Below the pieces are notes generated by a model that worked only from the letters and a program-made list of their open reading frames with translations, was not told the origin of the DNA and did no database searches. A stretch of DNA of 19,526 nt. Origin: Phellopilus nigrolimitatus. Taxonomy: Eukaryota > Basidiomycota > Agaricomycetes > Hymenochaetales > Hymenochaetaceae. The stretch lies in the NCBI GenBank assembly GCA_021029095.1, contig JAJOHG010000444.1, positions 1 through 19,526 of the forward strand. The letters are read 5' to 3'. The translations under genes were made by a program, and so were the position numbers. Below, piece by piece: positions 10,351 to 19,526 of the stretch (within the stretch, counting starts at the first letter, position 1; the number at the start of each line of letters is the position of its first letter).

Positions 10351-10938
10351 TCACAAGCTCTTCGCCAAATTTGGCTGGGATAAATCCGGCATGCGGCGAA
10401 TAACTTTCCCTTCATTGCGTGCATGCAGACGGAGCTTCTCCAGAATGGGTGAGCGAACCCAGCGGTCGGGGGCAGGACGTTTGTTCGTCGACCAATAGTA
10501 AATGTCCCAGTCTGGTTCATCGAGGAGCTGAAGATTGAGACATTAATTTCAGACGAACAAAGAATATTTGTAATGCACAAACTACAAAAACAAAAACAAG
10601 CAGAAACGTACCTTGTCGTATTCGCTCAGTTCTGCCTCCGGCATCCCCGCGAGGTTCTCCTGCGCAAACGTGCTGAGGAGCAAATCCGTCTCAAGTGTGC
10701 CACGCTTCCGGCTCTGATACACAAGGCGTGCACGCATTTTCTCGAGCGATTCATTCGGTCGAGGGATAGGTGCTGGGGGAGGCAGGTCGACTGGCGAGCG
10801 CGTTGTCGCTTCGTGCTCCGGTGTGTTGGGAAGCAGCCAAGGGTCTTTGGACCTTAGCGTGCTTGACGAGAACGTGCGACGCGAATGAGAAAGTAAATCT
10901 TTAAGAGAAATTCGCTGGCAGACTCGAGAAGCAGCCAT
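10351..10938 (-). CDS. SDHAF2: Succinate dehydrogenase assembly factor 2 (flavinylation factor, Sdh5/SDHAF2)
   Basis: SDHAF2 is a small mitochondrial-matrix protein needed for covalent FAD attachment to the SdhA subunit of complex II. Two exons, 10938-10612 and 10527-10351, with an 84-nt phase-0 intron (GTACGT...TTCAG), give 167 residues, normal for the family. Residues 1-about 30 ([20 protein letters not shown], then [10 protein letters not shown]) are basic, serine-rich and free of acidic residues apart from one Asp, as expected of a mitochondrial presequence. The conserved core [20 protein letters not shown], followed by STFAQENL and [17 protein letters not shown], is diagnostic. I chose the ATG at 10938 because it begins the presequence; an in-frame start at 11133 would add 65 residues of unlikely, acidic sequence. 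Divergent from the SDS23-like gene. Confidence 0.93.
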
Positions 10939-11398
10939 CTCGAATAGCACTAATTCGTGTTCCTTTTTTTGTTCGAGTGTATTTGTTGCAGCGAGCTCGT
11001 TGTCGTCGACGTCACCGACGTCGTTGAGGATGATGGCAGCAGCGATTAAAGGTGTAAATGTCAACGCTCGGGGTTTACTTCCGTGTGTCCGAGTCCGGTA
11101 CTTGTATTCGATTCCTTCTCGACGTTCACTCAACTACTTACCGCAGGCTAACCATTTATACCTTTTCTAAACGCGACTTATTATCGTACTCTTCGCTTAC
11201 TATTTAGTAAAGAACCTACTTTGAATACAACGTCGAGCGCGCAAGCGAGTAACTCGCCTTGGGCAGCCCACGACCGTCAAGCAAGCTGAAGCCGACTTTT
11301 ATCTTTGAAACCTGAAGAGTCTGCGATTACAACAAAAAATCTGCTGTTTTTTCATTAGAAAACGCTGCAGATAGAAGGTTACTAGCGTGGTACGAAAG
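10939..11398. promoter_or_regulatory. Shared divergent promoter region, SDHAF2 / SDS23
   Basis: About 460 bases separate the two start codons, which point away from each other, so both promoters and both 5' untranslated regions must lie here. No clear TATA box or named factor site was recognised; candidate AT-rich elements are at about 11150-11165 and 11200-11210. Co-regulation is an inference from geometry only. Confidence 0.5.
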
Positions 11399-13323
11399 AT
11401 GGAGTCTGCTCAAGGAAGTCCATATATTTCGGCAATACCGCTGTCGACAACTGGGAGGGATTCACCGGTCATCTTCGCGCCAAACAGCGAGTCGGAGGAA
11501 TGGCTAAGGGAATGGCGGTCTGCACAGGCAAAGGGTGAGCTAAGCTCAGTCATTGGGCTACATTTATTTTACGGATTGTCCACTGTCTACTTTCCAGACC
11601 TCATAGATAGCCCAATTATCGCGATTGACGCAGAGACGACGGTAGAAGAAGCATGTGATGTGAGCAGTCCTGCGTTGGCAAAGCGTCGGTTCTAAACTTT
11701 CAATAGGTGCTGCTATCCAACAATGCCGTGTGTGTTGCGATAAAGGCTACTTCTGATAAGTCTGAAAACTCACCATATCTGGGGCTTTTCGATGTAAGCT
11801 TCAGCTTTTCTGACTATTTTGAGGACGAACTAACGATTGTTACTTATCAGTTCGCGGACGTCAATGCTTTCCTCACGTTAGCTGCAACGCAGCATACGTT
11901 TTCCCCTGAGAGTTTTGGCGCGAATCCTCGGGCGGATGAAATTGTGAATGCAGCAAGAGCAGGAAGGGTTCCCGTAAGGCTGGTTAGCAGTACGTTTTCT
12001 CCACTCGTACCTTTCCGCTCGATTCACTAGTCTCGTTACAGACCTATCAGAGAAAAATCCACTCGAAGCGCTCCCAAACTCCTCGTCGATTGTGGATTTG
12101 CTCGGCGTTTTCGCATCAGGCGCTCACCGAAGTACGGTCATCACCTATCTGTCGTTCGAGGCGTCTCCTAACGTAGCGACCGCGAAGTACTCATTCGCTC
12201 CGACACCACTGCCCACGCCCAGTACCTCGGCTACGTCACCGATCGCGCTCTGCTGGCATACTTCCATTCGCAAGCCAGCGTCGCGCTGAGCCGGTTCCTC
12301 GCCAACCAGCTGCACTCACTAGCGCTCCCATCCCTCAGCCTGCGCTCGGCGGTTGTGTATTGTACTGCGAGCGCGCCTGTCCTGGACGCAATGAGGCTTA
12401 TGAGCGAGCAGGGCGTAAGCAGCGTCGCGGTGGTGGAGGACAACCCGTCGGCAATGGCAACGACACTGTTGAGTGCGATCAGTGTTACGGACATCGGAAA
12501 GGTGAGATGGCTTGATTGGCGTTCGCGGTTGAGCTGACTTTGCTTTGCGTATCGATTGAACAGATCGTAGTTCCCTCGCAGAGCAAATATGTTTTACAAA
12601 CGCCTTTACAACAATTCGTCGCTCAGATTAAGGTGAGGAGCGTTCAGGAATTCGGCTTCTTTTAACACCCATTAAGCGAATGTATATTGGATAGGAACCT
12701 GATGGTTCCATGGACGGTGCTGATAGATACCCTGGTACTTACATTCACATTTTTTGAGTCGCGACATTAACTCTATTCTGAATCGTTATTGTGTTCTCCA
12801 AGTGTATAGTGTTTCTGCCGCATCCTCCCTCCGGTATACAATAGAGAAGATCCTCGCCAGTACGTTGCAGTTACTCCCGATACTCCATTGAGAACTGACA
12901 ATAGGCGATATGCCCAGCGAACGCTCATCGCGTTTTCATCATTGAAGACCCTTCTCGTTCGGGGGGCTCCTCACCCATAGGCGCGAGTGCCCCGTCTCCC
13001 CCGCCTAACACCTCGATGGTAGGTGCGAGTAGCAAGCTGCAATTGCGCGGTGTCGTCTCGGTGGTAGACGGTGCGTAGCCGGCTCTTCCCCCCTTTTTTT
13101 CTTTGCCTCCAACCACGTATGCCGGAAAACCCTTTGTCGCTTCTTTACACGCAAGTTCGCCGGATACTAACCTACGTCTAAACCCCTTTTCATTCTGAAA
13201 AAAGTGCTCGCGCTTTTCGCGCGTCTCGCGAACCTGCCCGACGTTGACCCGACACGCATGCAGCGCCATCGCCGCCTGTCGTCAGCCAGCTCGCGCTCCT
13301 CTGAGTCGTGGTGCAACCGCTAA
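11399..13323 (+). CDS. SDS23: SDS23/Moc1-type CBS-domain protein
   Basis: Sds23-family proteins act in cell-cycle progression and stress/nutrient response, in part by inhibiting PP2A-type phosphatases in yeasts; CBS pairs usually bind adenine nucleotides. Ten exons join in frame: 11399-11659, 11707-11793, 11851-11989, 12042-12131, 12188-12501, 12564-12632, 12695-12734, 12803-12859, 12918-13070, 13205-13323, giving 442 residues. CBS-like units appear in order: around residues 60-135 (VEEACDVLLSNNAVCVAIKA), 165-215 (LIRSDTTAHAQYLGYVTDRA), 255-300 (MRLMSEQGVSSVAVVED, AISVTDIGK) and 335-405 (YTIEKILATNAHRVFIIED, LRGVVSVVDVLALFARL). The tail LPDVDPTRMQRHRRLSSASS resembles the Sds23 C-terminus. The ATG at 11399 is the first in the frame. 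Intron 2 is stop-free and in frame; intron 9 (134 nt) is the longest. Confidence 0.88.
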
Positions 13324-14222
13324 CAAGGAAGTGGCGGTAAAGATGATCGCTGCTATCAAGCGATGCTCTCCACGGTCTTCCTGTTCAGTGACTTCGCTAG
13401 GCTGTCTAGCGTCTTACCTTTGGGGGGCTTATCGACGAACGGGCACCTCTCGCTTTCTTGCTTTTTTTTTTTGATATCTCGAATTCCTCGCACACGAGTT
13501 TCGATAACACCATCTTTATCACTTCAGAAATCACCTCGCTTTTCTAGCCGTTTGATATCGCTTTAATATCCTCGGGTTTCCCTTGCTTGTAAATGGTCTT
13601 GCTGTCTCAATCTGCTGCCCCTCTTCTTGATAGTTTTGGAAAGCCCATGTAGTCTAGTATTAGAAACCCCACTTTTCTTTCTGTACGTACATACGACACA
13701 TAACCTTCGATGAACGCCATATCTTGTATTCTAAACCTCTGCCTTACATTACATTTGCGTGCAGAGTAGATTGACAAATGTCCATTGTGGTGCTAACTAA
13801 ACGCATACAGAAGGTACGCCGAACAAGTGAAGATGAAACAGATGATTATGTAGATAAAAGAATGTGTGAATGAAGGTCCATAAATACGTATACATGCTCA
13901 GTATACAGAGGTAGGAAGTCGTGAAAGCCGTGACGATCATGTCATATGCATATGCGTTAGACAAGGAAGCGAGACAAGGAATGGGAGAGCTACAAAGACA
14001 TACTTGATCCGCCCATGTAAGTAAGGAAAAAACAGAGGTGAAAGGAGATTGAAAAAAAAAAAAAACATGAGTGCTACTGTGCATGGCTTTTTGGATAGAG
14101 ATACCTGCAGCAGCCGCGTCTCATCCATCCGCTTCTGAGATACTCATTATACCAAAGAAGAAAACCGAACCCAAGACATCCGCGTACACTGCAAGGCAGA
14201 CCCTGGTGTGTTAAGACATCTT
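13324..14222. other. Convergent 3' intergenic region
   Basis: This lies between the stops of the SDS23-like gene (plus) and the 439-residue gene (minus), so it holds both 3' untranslated regions. It has pyrimidine-rich runs (T tract about 13459-13471) and an A tract at 14051-14065, which reads as a T tract on the minus strand. No gene was supported; open frames here are low-complexity. Confidence 0.5.
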
Positions 14223-15612
14223 TCACAAGACACTATCGATGCCGTGGCACCCCGCCATGTTAGCGAAATAACTGCTTTTAATCTCAGGTAGATCAACGGT
14301 CACCGCGCCGTATACAATGTCGCGGTGCCGCAGGCTTTTCCCCTCATTGATCGCATTGAGCTCTGCGATTTTATCGGGTGAGTATGCAACGCGATCGCAC
14401 TTGCGCACCATCTTGATCTGGCGGGAATGCGGGCCCGAAAGTACGAAATATGTGCTTCTGTACGGGTTCTATAATAACCAGTCGAGTTCGCGAGTTAGCA
14501 CTTCCATTGGGAAAGCAGGGAAAAGTGAGAAATCGTACCTCGATCTGTGCAACTGCCCATCCGTACCGCGCGCGCTCGCAGTTCGGCTCGCGGAGGCGCG
14601 CGAGGACCCAGCCCATATCAGAATGTGGGCCGTAATCCTTCTTCTTGATGGGCGGTGGGGACGGCGGACGGACCCACGCCTTGTTTTCGAACCACTTCGG
14701 ACGCGTCTGATCTTTTGGCTCGCCGACATGCTGGAACACCTGCTTACGGCGGCGCTTTAGGGCGCTGGTGTTGCTGCTGCTGCCTTCGCCACCGCTCGAC
14801 TCTGTCGGCGAGCGCGGAGTCGGAAAGTCGGGGATCGGCGGCGGCGGGCCCGCACTGGAAGGCGGCGTGATCACGTGCCACGTATTATCCGCGCGCGTCT
14901 TCGCTTTCTTTGCGGGCGCTCTGGATTTTGGCGCGTTCAGCTTGCGACGGTGTGCGCGTTTGGGCTCTGAGTGCGATACGGATGCTTCTGGCGCCGGCGA
15001 CGGGAGCTGGGGAAGTCCCAGGCTTGTGAGGATGATGGGATCCGGATTGCCATTGGCGTCGAGCGACATGGGGTATATCGGATAGCCGAAGGGGAGCAAC
15101 GGCTCGGTCACAGTCGATATATCAGACCCGCCTGCTTCGAACAGATTGATCTCTAACGGTGATTCAGGCGATGGCATTGCCTCCTGATCATACGCCGGGG
15201 TGTGCAGACGGAGCAGCGGGTTTCTAGGAGGAAATATGTTCGTGCGCACATCGTCTTTTCCTTTCTCATTCACAGTATTATCCTGCTCTCTCTGAGGCTG
15301 AGGTTGAAGCTGCGGATGGTCCTGGGGCATAAAGAGAGAATGCGCTGGAGCTGGATCGGCGAGCGGTTCGACCTGCAGTGAGTTCTCCAGCTCCGCGAAC
15401 AATAGGGATCTCTCGAATTCCTGCAGCTGGTCGCACAATGCATTTTGTGCAGCGAAATCGAGCATCCCCAAGTCTATCTGATCGTTATACGACGTCCCGA
15501 GTATTGCATCGTCGTTCAGACCGAATGTGGGCCCTGTGTTCGACGCAGAGATGGGCAACGAGAAATTGAAGTCGATGTAGGCCCCGAAGCTGTTCGAGTT
15601 CGACGAGGACAT
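14223..15612 (-). CDS. Unrecognised basic, proline-rich protein, probably nuclear
   Basis: I do not recognise the family. Exons 15612-14539 and 14468-14223 join through a 70-nt phase-0 intron (GTACGA...TATAG) to give 439 residues. The ATG at 15612 begins a serine/asparagine-rich start; the frame stays open upstream to about 15741, but that part is arginine-rich and resembles 5' untranslated sequence. Features: an acidic, leucine-rich region at residues about 48-82, a proline/glutamine-rich linker (PQLQPQPQ) near 100-108, lysine/arginine clusters at about 218-240 (KRAHRRKL, RAPAKKAKTR) and 286-290 (KRRRK) that look like nuclear localisation signals, proline runs, then a probably folded C-terminal part from about 331 (DMGWVLARLREPNCERARYG, ENPYRSTYFVLSGPHSRQIK). 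The layout suggests a transcription-related protein; that is inference. No zinc finger, homeobox or bHLH motif was seen. Confidence 0.75.
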
Positions 15613-16375
15613 CCTGGAAAAAGCGCACTCGTCGACGACGAGGTGAATGAGTCGCAGATGCGAACGTCGGGATTTGTGGGTCCGAGGGCATCTCGAAGCG
15701 CTTCGAGGCGGCGCGGATGCGGCACGCTGCTTTGTAAGCATATAGATTTACTTCCGTATATGATATGGCTTGTTTTTCTCTTTCTTCTTCTCTTTCTTTT
15801 CCGCTTTCTCTTCCCACAAAACAGTACTAGAGTCAAATTAATTTATCTGATCTCTTAGCGAAGATCGGGTTGACTTGCGTTCCCGCCCTTTATTCACTGA
15901 ACCAGGTGACGATTAGTAGGGGATCCTAAGTCTGCGAGCCCTCAATTCTGCCATGAGCTAGAGCTACTCTCTTTGAAACCTCGGCGACATTCAACTGCTA
16001 TTCGGCGTTTTCAAGCGAACTTTAAAGCTCACATTCTTATGTCACAAAGGACTCATTGATATGCATCAGATTTTGCGTCGCCGTTTTTGCGTCGGTATCG
16101 CAAAGAAGAGTGGCAGTGTTGGGGTCCTGGGGCAAAATTCAAACATCGAGATTTTCCCTCTTGCATGACGCTGGCAATACTACGTTGTGCCGGTTCAGCA
16201 AAATCGTAATATGTTTTAGATTGCGTTTTCTGGCAATTTTGACCTCGAAATGAAAACTCTCGATAATTACGGCGTACTACAGAAAATATCCCCTGATAGA
16301 GAGGGGCGGAACGAACAATTTTGAAAATCATTTGCTCATCTTCCCTAGCACTATCTGAAAATATATAGCTTCTGT
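15613..16375. other. Upstream region of the 439-residue gene, no gene seen
   Basis: A strongly pyrimidine-rich tract on the plus strand (about 15772-15812), which is purine-rich on the minus strand, lies just upstream of the minus-strand gene and fits a fungal promoter or 5' untranslated region. Minus-strand frames at 16053-16415 are open but show no family features. The segment 16120-16440 is rich in CAAAATT/CAATTTTG-like words, possibly eroded repeat sequence. Confidence 0.35.
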
Positions 16376-16558
16376 CAGTATCTGCCAACCGAAAATTCGG
16401 GCTGAGTATTGTCAATAGGCAATTTTGCTATTTTGCCAGGCGGCAACGGCAAACCCTCGAGGACGACATTAAAGAACGGTGCATCGGGAATCAAAGGACG
16501 AGGAGCAAAGTCGTGGAAGGGCATGCCGTTGATCGTTACCGTCAGTCCGAGTAGGATT
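16376..16558 (-). pseudogene. Coding-like fragment, possible gene remnant
   Basis: A minus-strand frame opens right after a TAA and reads LLGLTVTINGMPFHDFAPRP followed by a proline-rich segment (PDAPFFNVVLEGLPLPPG), ending at a stop near 16376. Codon choice looks coding, but the first ATG (16524) is internal. A second short minus-strand frame starting at an ATG (16648-16646) reads MATAYKEYTALHWKVNFVG and stops at about 16570. No splice pair joining them was found. This is probably a gene or transposon remnant; the family was not recognised. Confidence 0.25.
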
Positions 16559-16944
16559 TATATAACGTTAACGCGAAACTGAGCGTCCGATGCCGACAAA
16601 GTTAACTTTCCAGTGGAGTGCAGTGTATTCCTTGTAAGCCGTAGCCATTGTACCTGTGTAAAAATGACAGGATGTGATGCAGCTGAGTGTTCTGGATTTT
16701 GGGGAACCACTTAAGGCTGTGTGGCCCCCGTGAAAACTGGCCGTAACCTTCGAGGCATGCAGGCCGTCCCTCTGCGAAAAAAAAACCCCTGAATTCCTGA
16801 GCCCAATAATTACATGTAAATCTTCCAACTCTACTTACAAAGATACAAGGTCTGATAACAAAAATAATTGGGTCTACGGATCCCTTAAGTGACCACGTAT
16901 CTGTGGCTGTGCACCCCCTCGCGCCGGTGAGAGCTCGTCAGCCT

Positions 16945-16970
16945 GCTTTCGCAGCTCGCTTTCGCAGCTC
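16945..16970 (+). repeat. Perfect 13-bp tandem duplication
   Basis: GCTTTCGCAGCTC occurs twice in direct succession (16945-16957 and 16958-16970). It lies upstream of the candidate small gene at 17098 and may be a recent slippage duplication. Confidence 0.6.
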
Positions 16971-17097
16971 TATTGGAGCATAAAAGAGCTCAGATTAAAG
17001 CCTTAGTCGCACGCGCTTCGTTACCCCTAATATGTTGGCACCCCACATATCTAATCATGTTTTTCTTTTCCCATCGATCGACGTTCCGTGAGCTGAC

Positions 17098-17323
17098 ATG
17101 GAAACCGGTAAGTCCAATTCTTTCCTCACTGGACTTTATTTAATTTTGTAAGCAAAGTGCAAGATCTTTTTTGCTAAGATCAGGAGCTCAAGTGTGGAAG
17201 GAGGAAAAGGAGGCGAGGAAGAAGAGAGAGACAGCAAGCATACATCCGGAGGCGCGCAGCATCATGATCGGGCGCACACGCAGCATGTCACGGGATAGCT
17301 TTTTGGGAGCCCTACCCCGGTAA
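17098..17323 (+). CDS. Candidate small spliced gene, 49-residue basic protein
   Basis: I do not recognise it. An ATG at 17098 is followed after 10 coding bases by a consensus donor (GTAAGT at 17108) and a 76-nt intron ending CTAAGATCAG at 17183. Exon 2 (17184-17323) then stays in frame to TAA, giving METGAQVWKEEKEARKKRET, SIHPEARSIMIGRTRSMSRD, SFLGALPR. The middle is a charged helix; the end carries RTRSMSRDS, which resembles basophilic-kinase sites. A TATA-like ATAAAAG lies at about 16980. A second donor-like GTAAGA overlaps the stop; splicing from 17320 to an acceptor at about 17363 would change only the last residues. It could instead be one exon pair of a longer gene, or a chance frame. 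Confidence 0.35.
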
Positions 17324-18119
17324 GAGGGAGCTTCGCTCCCAATGAAGGCACTAGTAATCTCAGAAAACGGTAATATTTGTTCTTATATTACATACGTTAT
17401 CCAAAGCACGTATTCGCAACTTCCTTGAAGAAATAGATGGTATACGTAGTGTTTGGCATTATAGTACGCGGACCGTACGGATAAGTGTACAGGTACAATA
17501 CATAAGCATACTAGCATGCGTATGGGTTAGGAATCAGCTATCTGCTATTGGTTTTAAACCGACGTGCGGACGCAACGTTTTCGTGTGCGTGCAAGGGTCG
17601 TGCTGACCGTGAAAGTGAAAAGAGAAACATAACTCAAGAACCCAAGTAGACAATAAAAATGAGATGAAGAAAGGAAAGTCCGACATGAAACATGGCAGAG
17701 AAAGACAAAGGAGATAGTGGCGAAGGTGAGAATGAGGTCGGAAGATCACGGAAGAAGAGACCAAACTCCCTCGGCTGCCACGCTGATGAATCGTGCACCG
17801 AATCAAGACGAGACAGAATTGAGAAACGAGAAAATGCGAAGCAGAGCGGGAACAATCATTGCAGTTGATAACAATATTAGTATGCAGGTATGAGGGAAAT
17901 CAAAAGAGGAAGGAGGAACAAAAGATAAGGAAGAACAAAAGCGGGAGAAACAAATCGGAGAGTTTAGGCCGGCAAAGGATCTTCGTGAGCGTAGACCAAA
18001 CAGACAAGCGCAGATCAAGGGTCGAGAGCCAAATGCTCGAGTCCTGACCGTTGGATGGCGTCGGGAGCTGACGTTCGAGGAAGTCGAAGAGGTAAATCCT
18101 AGTGCATGCACACACATGT
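17324..18119. other. Intergenic region, 3' side of the 220-residue gene
   Basis: Contains a small hairpin at 17326-17340 (GGGAGC, TTC, GCTCCC). From about 17860 to 17965 the plus strand is purine-rich, i.e. pyrimidine-rich on the minus strand, and probably belongs to the 3' untranslated region of the minus-strand gene ending at 18120. No open frame with protein-like content was found. Confidence 0.4.
17326..17340. repeat. Short GC-rich hairpin
   Basis: GGGAGC-TTC-GCTCCC forms a perfect 6-bp stem with a three-base loop directly after the TAA of the candidate small gene. There is no known function in a eukaryotic context. Confidence 0.3.
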
Positions 18120-19076
18120 CTAGTCCGTGCCCTTTTCCCAGTAAATGGCTTGGCCAGTCTTGCGGATAGCCTCTGCCGTCTCGATGTTGTACGGTAGAAT
18201 ATGTGGGGCAGATACGGACTTCTGGCCGCGCAGCGGCCCTGCCAGGACGTATACCTGCGGGACGGGCTCTGATCGTCTGCTCTGGTGAAAAGAAGTGTCG
18301 TCAGCAGCACGTACAATAGTAATAACGTAAAGATAATAAAACAGTGTAGTAAACAGAAACAAGAGCGCAACTTACCGTGACGATTGCCGGAAGCCATGCA
18401 TGTGCGGACGAACCGTTGGAACTCGGTACTTGTACACATGCAAACACCTTCTTCTAATCAACGAAGAGAAGCAAGGAAGAGGTGTTCGTTAACGTGAAGC
18501 ACAATCACGTCGCCGTATGCAATGGAACTCACCATGTCTGCCACCTTGTCCATCATCTCGCGCGCGTTGTCTGACGGGTTGAAATAGAGGCCGTCCCGCA
18601 GCTCTCCTAGGAAAGGAATGTACGTCTCCATCCACGTGTTTGGATACGTCGTCTGCACATCGTACAAGTCTACCTCCGTGCCCACCTGAAATTCCAGTGT
18701 ATTTAGGATCACGAAACAGTCTACGAAAATAAATAAACACGAACGTGGAAGCGCTCAATGCGATGTCCAATGATGATGCCCGGAATCCAAGGCATCCACT
18801 CCTTCGTGCGCATGTTGAATCTGCGAACTTCGACCGCCGCACCCATCTAAGACTGGCTGGTCAACTCGCGATTCGATCACGTGCATCAAGGTTGGGACTC
18901 ACGCTGATCTGCTGGCCAATGACGCCAGGCAGGACGCGCGGCGGTGTTCCCGGGGGAGGAAGCATACGCGAGGGGAAATGCGAGACAGGCGTGAGGAGTT
19001 GTGACTGCCTGTTCTCCGGATGCCTCGCAAAAGGAGGGGGCGACATGGGAGACGAGGAGGAAGCGTAGACCTGCAT
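18120..19076 (-). CDS. Unrecognised 220-residue protein, five exons
   Basis: The family is not recognised. Five exons, all joined at phase 0 with consensus splice sites, read cleanly: 19076-18903, 18846-18745, 18685-18533, 18447-18376, 18281-18120; introns are 56, 59, 85, 72 and 94 nt or less. The N-terminus (about 1-58) is serine/proline-rich and probably disordered (MQVYASSSSPMSPPPFARHP). A compact region follows: MGAAVEVRRFNMRTKEWMPW, IPGIIIGHRIERFHVGTEVD, LYDVQTTYPNTWMETYIPFL, GELRDGLYFNPSDNAREMM, then VFACVQVPSSNGSSAHAWLP and a conserved-looking tail ending YWEKGTD. The pattern VEV...W.PG(I/V)..., a Tyr-Asp-Val strand and a late Arg is loosely like Tudor/Agenet or SH3-like barrels; this is only a hint. 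No signal peptide or membrane segment is evident. The ATG at 19076 is the first in the frame that precedes the serine-rich part; GTG/other earlier codons are unlikely. Confidence 0.75.
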
Positions 19077-19526
19077 GACTACCAGACGATAGGTTGTCGA
19101 AGATGAGTTGTAGAGGGAGATAATAAATGGCTCGGGACGAAGGCGAGATGATAAGACTCTAGCGAAGCAGAGAGATAACTTAGCAGTACTCGGTGGGGGA
19201 GAATGTGGTCTCCATTTGATGCGACCAGCGGGCATAAATACGTTTCGCAAGGGGTGAACAGATTGTCGAACGACAAGAGTCAAGACCTCGGTGAATCTGG
19301 TTCCGCGTCATTTTGCGCTGCCGGATTGGGAATATCATACGTAGAGGCCGGTGTCAAAGCACGCGCCAGGTCTTAGAATTGCAGTCCAATCTACTCTGCC
19401 GTTCTGAGTTTTTGCAGCCTAAGCGGCCTAAGTAGCCAGAATCCATGATCGAACAAAAGAGCCACTTATCCCGATTGGGATAGAAGGCGCTGAGAGCCTG
19501 TTACAAGTTGTGTACGCCAGAAATGA
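19077..19526. other. Upstream region of the 220-residue gene, right edge
   Basis: Probably the promoter and 5' untranslated region of the minus-strand gene starting at 19076. The frame upstream of its ATG remains open to about 19283 but encodes low-quality, basic sequence. Nothing else was recognised up to the end of the window. Confidence 0.4.

Noticed and set aside
10939..11133. Longer start for SDHAF2 at 11133
   Set aside because: It would place 65 acidic, unrelated residues before a typical mitochondrial presequence that begins at the ATG at 10938.
11387..11398. Earlier start of the SDS23-like gene at a GTG
   Set aside because: A GTG start is not expected in a fungal nuclear gene; the ATG at 11399 is the first in the frame.
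13797..14128. Minus-strand open frames rich in Phe, Leu and Ser
   Set aside because: These come from pyrimidine-rich 3' flanking sequence; hydrophobicity reflects base composition, not a membrane protein.
16053..16415. 120-residue minus-strand open frame
   Set aside because: No protein-like composition, no splice support, and AT-rich repeat-like words throughout.
17534..18117. Several overlapping minus-strand open frames
   Set aside because: Low-complexity Ser/Phe-rich translations of a purine-rich region downstream of the 220-residue gene; no motif.
1..19526. Search for a biosynthetic gene cluster, CRISPR, tRNA or bacterial-type mobile element
   Set aside because: No synthase, cytochrome P450, transposase, repeat-spacer array or tRNA-like fold was seen; a lone ABC transporter is not enough to call a cluster.

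Overview
The window looks like nuclear DNA of a filamentous basidiomycete (Agaricomycete type). The evidence is short, dense introns (mostly 47-85 nt) with GT(A/G)NG donors and CTNA-type branch points, very small exons, genes on both strands separated by a few hundred bases, and recognisable fungal housekeeping families. No bacterial operon, rRNA, tRNA or CRISPR signal was seen.

Layout. Positions 1-3,650 hold no intact gene that I can support. This part contains a GC-rich stretch with CxxC/CxC motifs in several frames (about 1360-2400), probably a decayed gene, and two inverted copies of a short dispersed repeat (890-983 and 3186-3257) on either side of it. From 3699 to about 9198, on the minus strand, lies an ABCC (MRP/Ybt1-type) ABC transporter gene that I could trace through about 26 exons. 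Its first half is complete (TMD0-like helix region, TMD1, NBD1, start of TMD2). Between a conserved TMD2 motif ([13 protein letters not shown]) and the NBD2 Walker A lysine (GKSS) there are only about 80 bases, where the family has roughly 200-250 residues, so the locus carries an internal deletion. Next come a divergent pair sharing a 460-base promoter region: SDHAF2, the succinate dehydrogenase flavinylation factor (10351-10938, minus), and an SDS23-type CBS-domain protein (11399-13323, plus, 10 exons). Two unrecognised minus-strand genes follow: a 439-residue basic, proline-rich, probably nuclear protein (14223-15612) and a compact five-exon, 220-residue protein (18120-19076). A possible small spliced gene (17098-17323, plus, 49 residues) and a coding-like fragment (about 16376-16558, minus) lie between them.

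How the genes relate. They do not form a pathway or a biosynthetic cluster. SDHAF2 serves mitochondrial complex II and SDS23 serves cell-cycle/stress and nutrient signalling; the ABC transporter would export substrates across the plasma or vacuolar membrane if intact. The most unusual material is in the ABC gene: the internal deletion, an NBD1 signature motif encoded across a 13-nt micro-exon, two GC-AG introns with identical GCAAGC donors, and an intron that is stop-free and in frame. All family assignments come from reading motifs by eye; no searches were run.
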